Positions 43,756 to 51,820 of a stretch of DNA of 64,000 nucleotides are shown here, piece by piece; the first letter of the stretch is position 1, and the number at the start of each line of letters is the position of its first letter. The stretch covers positions 1 to 64,000 of the forward strand of contig JAGCRW010000021.1 of assembly GCA_017964485.1 (NCBI GenBank). Direction: 5' to 3'. The notes beneath the pieces were generated by a model. It was not told the origin of the DNA. It saw only the letters and a program-made list of their open reading frames with translations, and ran no database searches. Position numbers and translations under genes: made by a program. This DNA is from Muribaculaceae bacterium (GTDB lineage Bacteria > Bacteroidota > Bacteroidia > Bacteroidales > Muribaculaceae).

Positions 43756-44445
43756 ATGAAACGAAGAGCCTTGTTATTGCTTTTTCTTGTATCGATAATG
43801 GCTTCGGTCGCCGCCCAGGAGTTGCTCACGTTTGACAGACAGCACTTTCTCGGATGGATTTACACTCGAAGCGATGTGGAAATAAATAATGCCAATATAG
43901 GCAACAACAAGATTGCCCTCTATCACTATGGCGATGAGGACTACACACTGGTTTCGCCTATGGTGGAAGCCACAGGAGTCAATAATATCGTCGTAAAAGT
44001 AACGGCAAAATCAATAATATTGCAGGATGATGAATATGTCTATAACCCCACAAAAGGTTCGCCCACAGTGGAGCTACTCGACGAGAATGAATCTGTGATT
44101 AAGTCGTTTAAATACTATTTCACCACTACCGAGGTTGACCGCTATTTTGAGGTGAACTTTAATATCAGCGACATTGCCGACCGCAAGTTCAAGCTTAGAC
44201 TTGCTTGCTGGAATGCTGATTTGAGCTCGGCATTGGCAATTAGAAAGGTTGTTGTTGAAGGTTGCGCGCTTGAAGGCGATGTCAATGGCGATGGTGTGGT
44301 TACCAGTGCCGATGTCACTGTCCTTTACGACTATCTGCTTAATGGCGATGACAGTAGCATTGTGAATGGCGATGTCGATGCCGATGGAGTCATTACCAGC
44401 GCCGACGTGACAGCAGTATATTCTATTCTGCTGGGAGAGAGTTAG
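43756..44445 (+). CDS. Small secreted protein ending in a dockerin
   Basis: 229 residues. Signal peptide to about 20 (ASVAAQ). Residues 25-170 form a beta-sandwich-like domain (LVSPMVEATGVNNIVVKVTA, YFEVNFNISDIADRKFKLRL). Residues 174-229 are two dockerin-type loops, DVNGDGVVTSADVT and DVDADGVITSADVT, with all acidic ligands, ending the protein. No catalytic motif is seen. It follows the PKD protein gene but is separated from it by a terminator. Partner of the dockerin unknown. Confidence 0.8.
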   Translation: MKRRALLLLFLVSIMASVAAQELLTFDRQHFLGWIYTRSDVEINNANIGNNKIALYHYGDEDYTLVSPMVEATGVNNIVVKVTAKSIILQDDEYVYNPTKGSPTVELLDENESVIKSFKYYFTTTEVDRYFEVNFNISDIADRKFKLRLACWNADLSSALAIRKVVVEGCALEGDVNGDGVVTSADVTVLYDYLLNGDDSSIVNGDVDADGVITSADVTAVYSILLGES

Positions 44446-44498
44446 TAGTCAATCTCTTTATGTCATATAAGGCTGTCTCAAAACACAGATTTTAATAT

Positions 44499-44597
44499 AA
44501 ACAACTGAATTATCTGAATTTTCTGATTTTTCAAATCCTGATTCACAGAATTATACTTTCTGCAAATAATCAGATTTATCAGAAAAATCAGTTGTTT
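44499..44597. mobile_element. MITE-like element E3 (99 bp, short form)
   Basis: Same ends as E1 and E2 (AAACAACTGA / TCAGTTGTTT). The two halves are near-perfect inverted copies, with TCTGA words on one side and TCAGA on the other, so it folds into one long hairpin. It lacks the G+C-rich core. Sits between convergent genes, where it may also end transcription on both strands. Confidence 0.8.
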
Positions 44598-44619
44598 TTT
44601 TATTATGACACACCCTCTT

Positions 44620-45408
44620 TTATTTGTTTGGACTAGAATTGAGTTCCTGCAGCAGGGCTGGGGCGAGGGCTGGGTTTGATGCCAGAATGCTCCAGTTGCG
44701 GTCGGGGCGGAATCGCTCGGCGTAGGCTCCTGCCTCGTGTGCGATTAACATTGCTGCGCACACATCCCATTCGTTGAGATTCATCTCCCAGTAGGCGTCG
44801 AGAAATCCTGCCGCCACATAGCAGATATCGAGTGCTGCCGAGCCTAGTCGCCGCAACCCTCTCACCACTGGCATGATGCGCTTGAAGTTGTCGAGATTAT
44901 TATCGGGATTTACAGCTTTGTCGTAGGGGAAGCCCGTGGCGACAACGGCCTTGGTAAGGGCGGGAGTCTCGCTGGGCGTGATGGGCTCACCGTTGAGAGT
45001 GGCTCCGCCGCCTTTCACGGCTGTAAATAGCTCTCCCAGCCGTGGTGCATATACCACACCAGCCACCGCCTCGCCATGGTGCTTGATGCCTATCGACACG
45101 TTGAACCAAGGCAGCCCAGCGCTATAGTTGGTGGTTCCGTCAAGTGGGTCGATTACCCATTCCCAGTCATGATTGCCACGCAAAGATAATCCCGACTCCT
45201 CGGTAAGAATCGAGTGGTCGGGATAAAGCTCGTTAATGAAATCAACAATCGCTCGCTCGCTGGCTTTGTCGGCGGTGGTCACCACGTCAAAGTCGTTTTG
45301 CTTGGTGGCGATATTCAACTCTTTAGACCTGAAGAGCCTAAGCTGAATTTCCCCTGCCTTTTTCGCCATTTCTACAGCGTGGCACAGGATTTCGTGATAG
45401 TTGCTCAT
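44620..45408 (-). CDS. Inositol monophosphatase family protein
   Basis: 262 residues. Metal-binding motifs of the family are complete: LTEESG (Glu70/Glu71), WVIDPLDGTTNY (Asp87, Asp90) and EWDVCAAMLIAHEAGA near the C-terminus. Family members remove phosphate from inositol monophosphate, or from 3'-phosphoadenosine-5'-phosphate in CysQ types. The inositol-lipid genes near 57-62 kb make an inositol-phosphate substrate plausible, but this gene is not next to them. It begins 13 bases after the Lrp-family regulator, which suggests cotranscription. Confidence 0.88.
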   Translation of the reverse strand: MSNYHEILCHAVEMAKKAGEIQLRLFRSKELNIATKQNDFDVVTTADKASERAIVDFINELYPDHSILTEESGLSLRGNHDWEWVIDPLDGTTNYSAGLPWFNVSIGIKHHGEAVAGVVYAPRLGELFTAVKGGGATLNGEPITPSETPALTKAVVATGFPYDKAVNPDNNLDNFKRIMPVVRGLRRLGSAALDICYVAAGFLDAYWEMNLNEWDVCAAMLIAHEAGAYAERFRPDRNWSILASNPALAPALLQELNSSPNK

Positions 45409-45421
45409 GCCTGATGATAGG

Positions 45422-45898
45422 TCACTTCTTAGGTTCTGGTTTGCGGATAGGAATCTGTCTCTTGAACACCTCTTTGAAGGTGATCAGAGTCTCGGTGCGG
45501 CCCAGTCCTAATTGCAGGAACTTGTCGTGAATGAGCTTGAGCAGGTGATCGTTGTTGTGAGCATAGAGTTTTACAAACATGTCGTACTTGCCAGTGGTGA
45601 AGTAGCATTCTACTACCTCGGGCAGTTCTCTAAGATGCTCAACTACGCTCTCAAACTTAGAAGAGTCGTTAAGGAAAATGCCTACATAGGCACAAGTTTC
45701 GTATCCCACTAACACTGGATTGATTAGTGAAATAGACCCGCTGATAACACCCATTGAATTGAGTTTTTGAATTCTTTGGTGTATAGCAGCTCCCGAGACG
45801 TTACACTCTCGGGCAATTTCAAGATAAGGTTTACGAGCGTCGCTCGATAACATGTTCAGGATTCTGTAGTCGAGATCGTCAAGTTTTGGTGTTGCCAT
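45422..45898 (-). CDS. Lrp/AsnC-family transcriptional regulator
   Basis: 158 residues. An N-terminal helix-turn-helix (about 6-55: LDDLDYRILNMLSSDARKPY, GAAIHQRIQKLNSMGVI) is followed by a RAM ligand-binding domain (about 70-150: TCAYVGIFLND, VECYFTTGKYDMFVKLYA). Such proteins bind DNA as oligomers and respond to amino acids. Normal length. It lies upstream of the inositol monophosphatase gene on the same strand; its targets cannot be read from here. Confidence 0.93.
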   Translation of the reverse strand: MATPKLDDLDYRILNMLSSDARKPYLEIARECNVSGAAIHQRIQKLNSMGVISGSISLINPVLVGYETCAYVGIFLNDSSKFESVVEHLRELPEVVECYFTTGKYDMFVKLYAHNNDHLLKLIHDKFLQLGLGRTETLITFKEVFKRQIPIRKPEPKK

Positions 45899-45970
45899 AG
45901 TCTCTAGGGTATTTAAAATTATTGTTTAATTAGTTATCTATTAGGTTGATAATAGGAGGAAACACTATCT

Positions 45971-46008
45971 TTAAAGGTAGTTAGCACTTAAAACCACTTG
46001 CAAATATA
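45971..46008 (-). promoter_or_regulatory. Promoter region of the Lrp-family gene
   Basis: Minus strand TTTG (46001-46004), 21 bases, TACCTTTAA (45971-45979). A second, overlapping -7-like box TATATTTGC lies at 46000-46008. Which is used is unclear. Confidence 0.45.
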
Positions 46009-46151
46009 AGAAAAAAATCTCAAATTCCTAATAATTTGTAATATTTTTTTACCTTTAGTCCTACATTTTTTTGTTTTTCGTTATAAACAGGGGAAATAAT
46101 AACGATTATTGAGACTATTTTGTGTGAGATAATATGCTTTATAGAAAACAA

Positions 46152-46185
46152 TCAAGGGCGTGCCCTGCGTGTGGCGCGCCCTTGA
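46152..46185 (-). terminator. Terminator of the CBM26/dockerin gene
   Basis: Nine-base arms TCAAGGGCG / CGCCCTTGA; on the minus strand followed by TTGTTTTCT. Confidence 0.82.
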
Positions 46186-46239
46186 CTAGTTTCAACTTAA
46201 ATTTTTATATTAAAGTTGAAATGTGAGTCGTTTGGAGGA

Positions 46240-47733
46240 TTAGTTTCCCAAAAGGATGTCGTAAACAGCGGTGATGTCGGCAGCGGTGATGTCGCCGTCA
46301 CCGTTCACGTCGGCAGTGTCAAAATAGGTCATGTCTCCATCGAGCAGATAGTTGTAGAGCTCAGTGATGTCGGAGGCAGTTACTGTGCCATCGCCGTTAA
46401 CATCGCCATAAACAGCACTTTGTAGATTGAGGATATACTGGCAGTTGTAGGTCTGCTTATAAGCATTCCAAACATCATACATCTGCTGTGTGTAAACAGT
46501 CACAACAAAGTTCTTGTCTGCAGGCAATGAATTTGGACTTAAGGTCATGGTGCCATTACATTTAACATCCATTTCATCCATGTGTTGACCAGCATTAAGA
46601 AGACAGCCTTCAGGAAGAGTATAGTCGTTATTGAGGTTGAAACCAACGACATGAAGCTCATTATAGTCTATGAACTGGTTCTCGAGCAGTTGCACATCGC
46701 CAAGATACAATCGCTTGATATTGTCTTGAGCGGTCATCGACTGACCTGCCATCTCCTGTGTCACACGCATGAACATTGGCTCCCAGTAATTTGGGTCATT
46801 GATATCTTCGGCAGCAAAAGAAGCTGGTTTCGAGGGATCAATAGGCTCAATAGTAAGCTGGAATTGTGGACCGTGATCTTCCTCCCACTCATAAGTGTTA
46901 AGAGTGAACTTGTAGTTACCTGAGGCCTTCACTCCAACAAATTCAATATAATTGTCGGTTATGACTGGCTCTAGTAATTCAATATTACCACCACCACCAG
47001 GAACGGTGTAGAGCAGTTTGCCTGCGAGGTTGTAAACACCGCCGGCTACATAGGCGAGGTCTGAAGTCTGTGTTGTGCCGTTGTTGAAGATGATGCCCGT
47101 TGGGCTGTCGCCATCTACGATGTCAGGACCAATCCACTGATAAACAGGATTGCCGTCGGTGGTGTTGCCAATCAAAGTGATTGGGTCGCCAGGCCATGTG
47201 CCAGAGGTGGTGAAGTTGGTGCCTGTAGCTGAGTTCCATGCCCACACGTTGCACTTGGTCCATGTTTTTGGAGCGATGAAATATGCAAATTCCTTACCTG
47301 CCACATAAACTACAGTGCTTGGAAGAGTGTTGATGTCGAAGCCAGTTGGAGTGATATAAGTGCTAGTAACATCTGTAAATTCACCTTCTTCAGGGTCGAA
47401 GACATAGAATGCTGTCTCTGTCACACCCATGATATTGTCGGTCTGAATAGCTCCAGTACCTTCCTCGTCCAAACCACCATCATTGAAGATGATGTTGATA
47501 GCATCCTCCTCAAAAGTTTGGGTTAACCATACCAGACCATCAACGGTGACGTAGGTTTGGGCCTCATCCATCTGGGTGCCAGGCCATGCGCCATTGAGTG
47601 CTGTGCCAGCGCCGTTCCAAGCATAGAGGAATGGAGCGTCACCAGTAGTGGTGCGCACATTAATCGTAACAGTGGCGTTAGCTGCTATAGCTACGCAAAA
47701 GAGAGCAATAAGTAAAGTAGTGATTTTCTTCAT
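46240..47733 (-). CDS. Secreted starch-binding (CBM26-like) protein ending in a dockerin
   Basis: 497 residues. Signal peptide to about 20 (AIAANA). Two CBM26-like starch-binding modules: about 21-115 (FLYAWNGAGTALNGAWPGTQ) and about 145-245 (CNVWAWNSATGTNF, TSGTWPGDPITLIG). A ~195-residue middle part has no recognised domain. Residues about 442-497 are a dockerin, with DVNGDGTVTASDIT and DVNGDGDITAADIT. There is no catalytic domain, so it probably helps hold starch or maltooligosaccharides. Its partner is the GH13 amylase just upstream, which has the same modules and the same ending; each has its own promoter. Confidence 0.85.
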   Translation of the reverse strand: MKKITTLLIALFCVAIAANATVTINVRTTTGDAPFLYAWNGAGTALNGAWPGTQMDEAQTYVTVDGLVWLTQTFEEDAINIIFNDGGLDEEGTGAIQTDNIMGVTETAFYVFDPEEGEFTDVTSTYITPTGFDINTLPSTVVYVAGKEFAYFIAPKTWTKCNVWAWNSATGTNFTTSGTWPGDPITLIGNTTDGNPVYQWIGPDIVDGDSPTGIIFNNGTTQTSDLAYVAGGVYNLAGKLLYTVPGGGGNIELLEPVITDNYIEFVGVKASGNYKFTLNTYEWEEDHGPQFQLTIEPIDPSKPASFAAEDINDPNYWEPMFMRVTQEMAGQSMTAQDNIKRLYLGDVQLLENQFIDYNELHVVGFNLNNDYTLPEGCLLNAGQHMDEMDVKCNGTMTLSPNSLPADKNFVVTVYTQQMYDVWNAYKQTYNCQYILNLQSAVYGDVNGDGTVTASDITELYNYLLDGDMTYFDTADVNGDGDITAADITAVYDILLGN

Positions 47734-47785
47734 TTAGTGAATACAAATTATAGGGTTAATAATTCAGTTGATTATGACGTGACTT

Positions 47786-47819
47786 GCAAAAATAGTAAAA
47801 AGTGAGCGAAAAGTGCAAA
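47786..47819 (-). promoter_or_regulatory. Promoter of the CBM26/dockerin gene
   Basis: Minus strand TTTG (47816-47819), 21 bases, TATTTTTGC (47786-47794). Leader about 45 bases. Confidence 0.72.
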
Positions 47820-47837
47820 TTTTCACTCAATTTTTTT

Positions 47838-50800
47838 CTAATTGCCTAAAATTATGCTGTAAACAGTTGTGACATAGGCGGCGGTGACTGCTCCATCGCC
47901 ATTGACATCGGCATTGAAGTAGTAAGGGCTGTCGTTGCCCAGCAGCACGTTGTAAATCTCGGTGATATCAGCACTTGTCACTGTGCCGTCAAGGTTCACA
48001 TCGCCAATGACAAAGGTGACGATGCCGGTTTGGTTGTAGAAGGAGCCATTGACGAAGGCGAAGTCGGCAGTCTGTGGACTGCCATGGTTGCTGAAGATGA
48101 TGCCTGTGGGTATGTTGTCGCCCACATAGCCGCCATCCCACTCCCAGATGTCAAGACCATTGTAGAGCTTGCTTCCCACGAGGTTGCAGGCCGCTCCAGG
48201 CCAGGTGCCGCCAGTGTAGTTCTGGTTTCCATGCTGTGCGTCCCATGCCCAACAGTAGATGGTGTTGGTCCAAGTGGCAGGAGCGAAGAAGAATGCATGC
48301 AGTTTTTGAGCCTGACTCGAGCGGATTTTGTAGGTGCGGATTATGGTGTTCTTCACTTCGCCGTTATGCAGCACGCCAGCGCGCAGAGTTGTTGTCTGAG
48401 TAAAGGTTAGTGTTAAGCTGCCAGTGGCGCGTGGACTAGAGGCGGTGGGTGCTGTACCGTCGGTAGTATAGACAATGGTGGCGTTAGTAAACGACGAGGT
48501 TACAGTAACTGTCACTTGGTCGATATACTCGCCGCTCTCCTTATCGACAATCAGTGTTGCCACGCTTGGATCGATGGGTTCCTGCTCGGTGATGGTGTGG
48601 TCATACACACCATCAATATAGTATCCGTGGTTCACAAATTGCAGGTTGGCGGTCTGGTTGCTGCCGCTCTGGCTGAAGATGAGGCTGGTGGGCATATTTG
48701 TGGCAGGGAACTCGCCGTCGTATGTCCACTTGTAGATGACACGTGTGCCGTCTTCGGTCTTGCCCATCAACTTGGCATTCTGGCCTGGCCAACTGCCGCC
48801 AGTGAAATTGGTGCTGCTGTTCCACACCCAGCAGGTGACAGTAGTGGGAGTGGCGGTCTCGTAGAAGACGCTAAGCTCGTCATCACTGATGGTGGGAGTG
48901 TAAATCGCCAAGCTGTCGATATCTACCGTGCCGCCGCTGCTTCCACCGCTAACATATACAGTATTTGGATCGCCCTCTTCCTCTGTGCCGTCGTAAGCGA
49001 GCAGGGTAGGAGTGACCTTGTTGGTGGCATAGAGGTAAGGACCTTCCTCACCAATCTTGCCTGGGCCATTGAGCACATAGATGCGCATGTTGCCCTTGCC
49101 GCTGAACGATGGTGTTGTCAAGGTGCCGTTGGTCACGGTAATGGTGTTGCCGGTGATGACATCGGTATAGGTGCCATTGAGCACATTGCTGAATGTGGCG
49201 CTGGCGTTTAGGGCTATGAGCGCATAGCTGTCGATGTCGCCACTGGTGTAGCGGCGCTTGAAGGCGTAACCGCCACTCGACGAGCAGCCGCTTTTGCTGT
49301 ACTGGCCCTTGCGTAGGGCAGGTACTGCAGCGCGTATTTTGTTCAAGCGCTGCAGGTGTTTAACCAGCGGTCGGCTCAGTGTCGCAGCCACGTTACCAGT
49401 AGCATCACTGTACTCGCCAAAGTCGGTGGTGGTTACATCTCCCTTGAGGTAGCCGCCATAGTAGGCGCGGCCGCTGTTTTTGAGGGTGATGTTGGTTCCC
49501 TCATCTATGCGCACGCCCTTGCGGAACTCTATCTCTCCACCCTGGAATAGGCAGGGGATGCCGCGCATGGTGAACATGAGCGAAAGATTCTCGGCCCACT
49601 GGTCGGTGCCGCCATTGAAGCGGTTGAAACTGTCGGGACCATAGTCATGGCTTTCCACATAGTTGACGTTGAATGTGGCATCGTTATAGAGATTGTCCTT
49701 GTCGAGCACGCCCCACACACGGCCAGCGCTTTGGAAATTCCAGTGCACAGTAAAGTCAATGACGTTTAGCCCACTTGCTTGGCTGTAATCTGGAGTGTGG
49801 TAGTTATTTCCGTCAAGCAGCGCGTTCTGGCTGTGAGGCTGAGCGCTCTCGCTCAGGTTGGCGTTGTGCTCGTCGAGGCACAGTTTCTGGTTGTCGAGGG
49901 TGGCGGGGTCGGTACTCTCAAACACCGCCACGCTGTTCCAGTAATCAGGGTTGTTATTCCATTGGTTGAGCAATGCAGGGTCGCTTTGCCAGGTGTAGAA
50001 ATAGGGCGATAGCGAAGGCTGTCCGCGGTAGGTAACGTCGTTGAAACGCGCGCATACCTCGGCAAACATATAGAATGGACATTCGTTTAATCTCTTGCTC
50101 TTGTACTGCTCACCTAGTGCTTTGAAGGCTGGTACGAAAGCGGCATTGAACGACAGTCGCGAGATGTGCCCGCCAGTGTCGATGCGGAAGCCGTCAACGC
50201 CCATCTTGATGAATTCGCCGTAGCAGTTGATGAGGTAGTTGTAGGTCTGTGGATTCTCGGTGTTGAGATCCACGCAGTCGCCTGCAATCTGTGCCCACCA
50301 GCGGTTGGGTTCGTCCCAGTTGAAATTGCCGTAGTGATGCCACAGGTTGTGATTGTCGTGGTTGATGCCATCGGTATTTTTCATCTTCGTGAGGCGGTCG
50401 CTGTACTGCGCGCTGCCACCCAGGTTGCTGTAGTTGTCCTGCAGCTTGCCGCCCTGCGAGATTGTCCAGGGCACCATGCACTGGCTCATGTCGCTCTGCG
50501 GAACGCTATAGTCGCGGTTGAAGAGTTTGCAGAGGTTTTCTTCGCCAAAGTTGCCAGTGTGGTTAATCACGATATCAAGAATAACTTTCATGCCTCTTGA
50601 GTGTGCGGCGTCGATGAGGTCCTGGAACTTCACGTCTTCGCTCTCAAGACGGCGGTCCACCTGACTCATGTCCAAGGCGTGGTAGCCGTGGTAGTCATAT
50701 CCCGAAGCGTTCTGCACTACTGGCGTGATCCAAATTGCTGTGAATCCAAGCGCCTTGATGTAGTCGAGTTTCTCGATAAGTCCTTTGAAGTCGCCGCGCC

Positions 50801-51026
50801 ACTCCGGGTCTTGGTTGGCGACGTTGCCAGCCATGTTTCCGTCCCAGCAGTAGGTGTTATTGCCGGCGTCACCATCATAGAAGCGAGTTGTCATGGCAAA
50901 ATAGATGGTCTCGTCGCGGAAATCGGTGCGCCCGCCCACAAAAGTGGTCGAGGACCAGCCAGCTACAGCTACAATTGCCATCACAGCCAAGCATATTAGT
51001 CGTGAAAGTTGAGGTTTATGTCTCAT
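47838..51026 (-). CDS. Secreted GH13 alpha-amylase with CBM26 modules and dockerin
   Basis: 1062 residues. Signal peptide to about 24. The GH13 barrel (about 30-600) has region I DIVINHTG, nucleophile Asp283 in GFRIDTGGH, acid/base Glu323 in MFAEVC and Asp461 in YVESHD, so it should be active on alpha-1,4-glucans such as starch. Then come a CBM26-like module (about 710-805, TGGSWPGQNAKLMG), a chitobiase/hexosaminidase-C-like beta domain (about 816-900, IVYTTDGTAPTASSP), a second CBM26-like module (about 903-1003, TGGTWPGAACNLVG) and a C-terminal dockerin (about 1007-1062). The second dockerin loop has Tyr1051 where the 12th-position Asp should be. No lipobox, so it is not a SusG-type lipoprotein. 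Confidence 0.93.
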   Translation of the reverse strand: MRHKPQLSRLICLAVMAIVAVAGWSSTTFVGGRTDFRDETIYFAMTTRFYDGDAGNNTYCWDGNMAGNVANQDPEWRGDFKGLIEKLDYIKALGFTAIWITPVVQNASGYDYHGYHALDMSQVDRRLESEDVKFQDLIDAAHSRGMKVILDIVINHTGNFGEENLCKLFNRDYSVPQSDMSQCMVPWTISQGGKLQDNYSNLGGSAQYSDRLTKMKNTDGINHDNHNLWHHYGNFNWDEPNRWWAQIAGDCVDLNTENPQTYNYLINCYGEFIKMGVDGFRIDTGGHISRLSFNAAFVPAFKALGEQYKSKRLNECPFYMFAEVCARFNDVTYRGQPSLSPYFYTWQSDPALLNQWNNNPDYWNSVAVFESTDPATLDNQKLCLDEHNANLSESAQPHSQNALLDGNNYHTPDYSQASGLNVIDFTVHWNFQSAGRVWGVLDKDNLYNDATFNVNYVESHDYGPDSFNRFNGGTDQWAENLSLMFTMRGIPCLFQGGEIEFRKGVRIDEGTNITLKNSGRAYYGGYLKGDVTTTDFGEYSDATGNVAATLSRPLVKHLQRLNKIRAAVPALRKGQYSKSGCSSSGGYAFKRRYTSGDIDSYALIALNASATFSNVLNGTYTDVITGNTITVTNGTLTTPSFSGKGNMRIYVLNGPGKIGEEGPYLYATNKVTPTLLAYDGTEEEGDPNTVYVSGGSSGGTVDIDSLAIYTPTISDDELSVFYETATPTTVTCWVWNSSTNFTGGSWPGQNAKLMGKTEDGTRVIYKWTYDGEFPATNMPTSLIFSQSGSNQTANLQFVNHGYYIDGVYDHTITEQEPIDPSVATLIVDKESGEYIDQVTVTVTSSFTNATIVYTTDGTAPTASSPRATGSLTLTFTQTTTLRAGVLHNGEVKNTIIRTYKIRSSQAQKLHAFFFAPATWTNTIYCWAWDAQHGNQNYTGGTWPGAACNLVGSKLYNGLDIWEWDGGYVGDNIPTGIIFSNHGSPQTADFAFVNGSFYNQTGIVTFVIGDVNLDGTVTSADITEIYNVLLGNDSPYYFNADVNGDGAVTAAYVTTVYSIILGN

Positions 51027-51051
51027 AAATGCAAAATTAATTTATTCTGTA

Positions 51052-51060
51052 GCAAAATTA
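51052..51060 (-). promoter_or_regulatory. Promoter of the amylase gene (-7 box)
   Basis: Minus strand TAATTTTGC, about 25 bases before the start. The same word occurs at 51031-51039, too close to the start for a leader. No clear -33 box. Confidence 0.4.
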
Positions 51061-51230
51061 TAAATTTTTGTGATAAAATGAAATGGGAGAAGCGCGTGTA
51101 ACATAAAAATAAAATGCAAACGTTTGCGGAACACTCTCAAAAAACATTGCAACACACTTGTTGCCGACATAAAATTGCAAATAAAATGCTGATTTTTGTT
51201 TTTTTATTAGGATAGTATTAAATTTTATTA

Positions 51231-51239
51231 TATCTTTGC
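51231..51239 (+). promoter_or_regulatory. Promoter of argR (-7 box)
   Basis: TATCTTTGC, a perfect -7 box, 58 bases before the argR start. The -33 position holds only T-rich sequence. Confidence 0.55.
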
Positions 51240-51297
51240 AAAAAAAGAAAAAGTGTAAAAATATAACTTAGAATTACATCCTTAAAACAGACAAACA

Positions 51298-51792
51298 ATG
51301 AAGAATAAAAAAGAACGCTTACAGCTTATTGTAAATTTGATTAAGAAACATTGTATTGGAAGCCAAAATGAATTAGCAGAAATGCTTGAGAAGAATGGTT
51401 GCAAAGTGACTCAGGCAACCCTGTCGCGTGACTTAAAGGCGATGAAAATCACTAAGGTAGCAACCAACGATGGAGGGTACATGTATATCATTCCCGACAA
51501 TAACGACCTCCAGGACCAGTTGCTGATGAGTGGACGCAACAGTCTTACTGTGCAGCAACAAGTGGGATTTATGTCGATAGCCTTCTCAGGGCACATGGCA
51601 GTGATTAAGACACGCAACGGATATGCTGCAGGTCTTGCCTACGACATTGACATGAGTCGCTCCGAAGAGGTGCTGGGAACAATTGCGGGTGCCGACACAG
51701 TGTTTGCTATTATGCGTGAGGACGTCTCGCATGAAGATGCACTGAAGTTCTTCTCAAGATTTGTTCCTCTTGACAAGATACAAATTAAATAA
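51298..51792 (+). CDS. argR: Arginine repressor ArgR
   Basis: 164 residues. An N-terminal winged helix (about 5-70: ERLQLIVNLIKKHCIGSQNE, QATLSRDLKAMKI) carries the family's Ser-Arg-Asp DNA-recognition element. The C-terminal oligomerisation and arginine-binding domain (about 85-160) ends with VLGTIAGADTVFAIMRED and includes the Gly-(Thr)-Ile-Ala-Gly-Asp-type turn, here GTIAGAD. It should repress arginine synthesis genes when arginine is plentiful. Directly downstream, 28 bases on, is an ArgC relative that appears non-catalytic; no other arginine gene is in the window. Confidence 0.95.
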   Translation: MKNKKERLQLIVNLIKKHCIGSQNELAEMLEKNGCKVTQATLSRDLKAMKITKVATNDGGYMYIIPDNNDLQDQLLMSGRNSLTVQQQVGFMSIAFSGHMAVIKTRNGYAAGLAYDIDMSRSEEVLGTIAGADTVFAIMREDVSHEDALKFFSRFVPLDKIQIK

Positions 51793-51820
51793 CATATAAT
51801 ATTCAACCATTTAAGATACT

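Larger units (their letters stand above)
45899..46239. other. Intergenic region between Lrp regulator and CBM26 protein gene
   Basis: About 340 A+T-rich bases. It holds candidate promoter boxes for the Lrp gene (45971-46008) and the terminator of the CBM26 gene (46152-46185). The middle (46010-46150) shows no feature I recognise. Confidence 0.7.

Noticed and set aside
44499..44597. E3 hairpin as a plain bidirectional terminator only
   Set aside because: It could end transcription, but its ends are identical to those of E1 and E2, so it is better explained as a member of that repeat family.
48516..49211. 231-codon plus-strand open frame
   Set aside because: Antisense to the amylase gene; no supporting feature.
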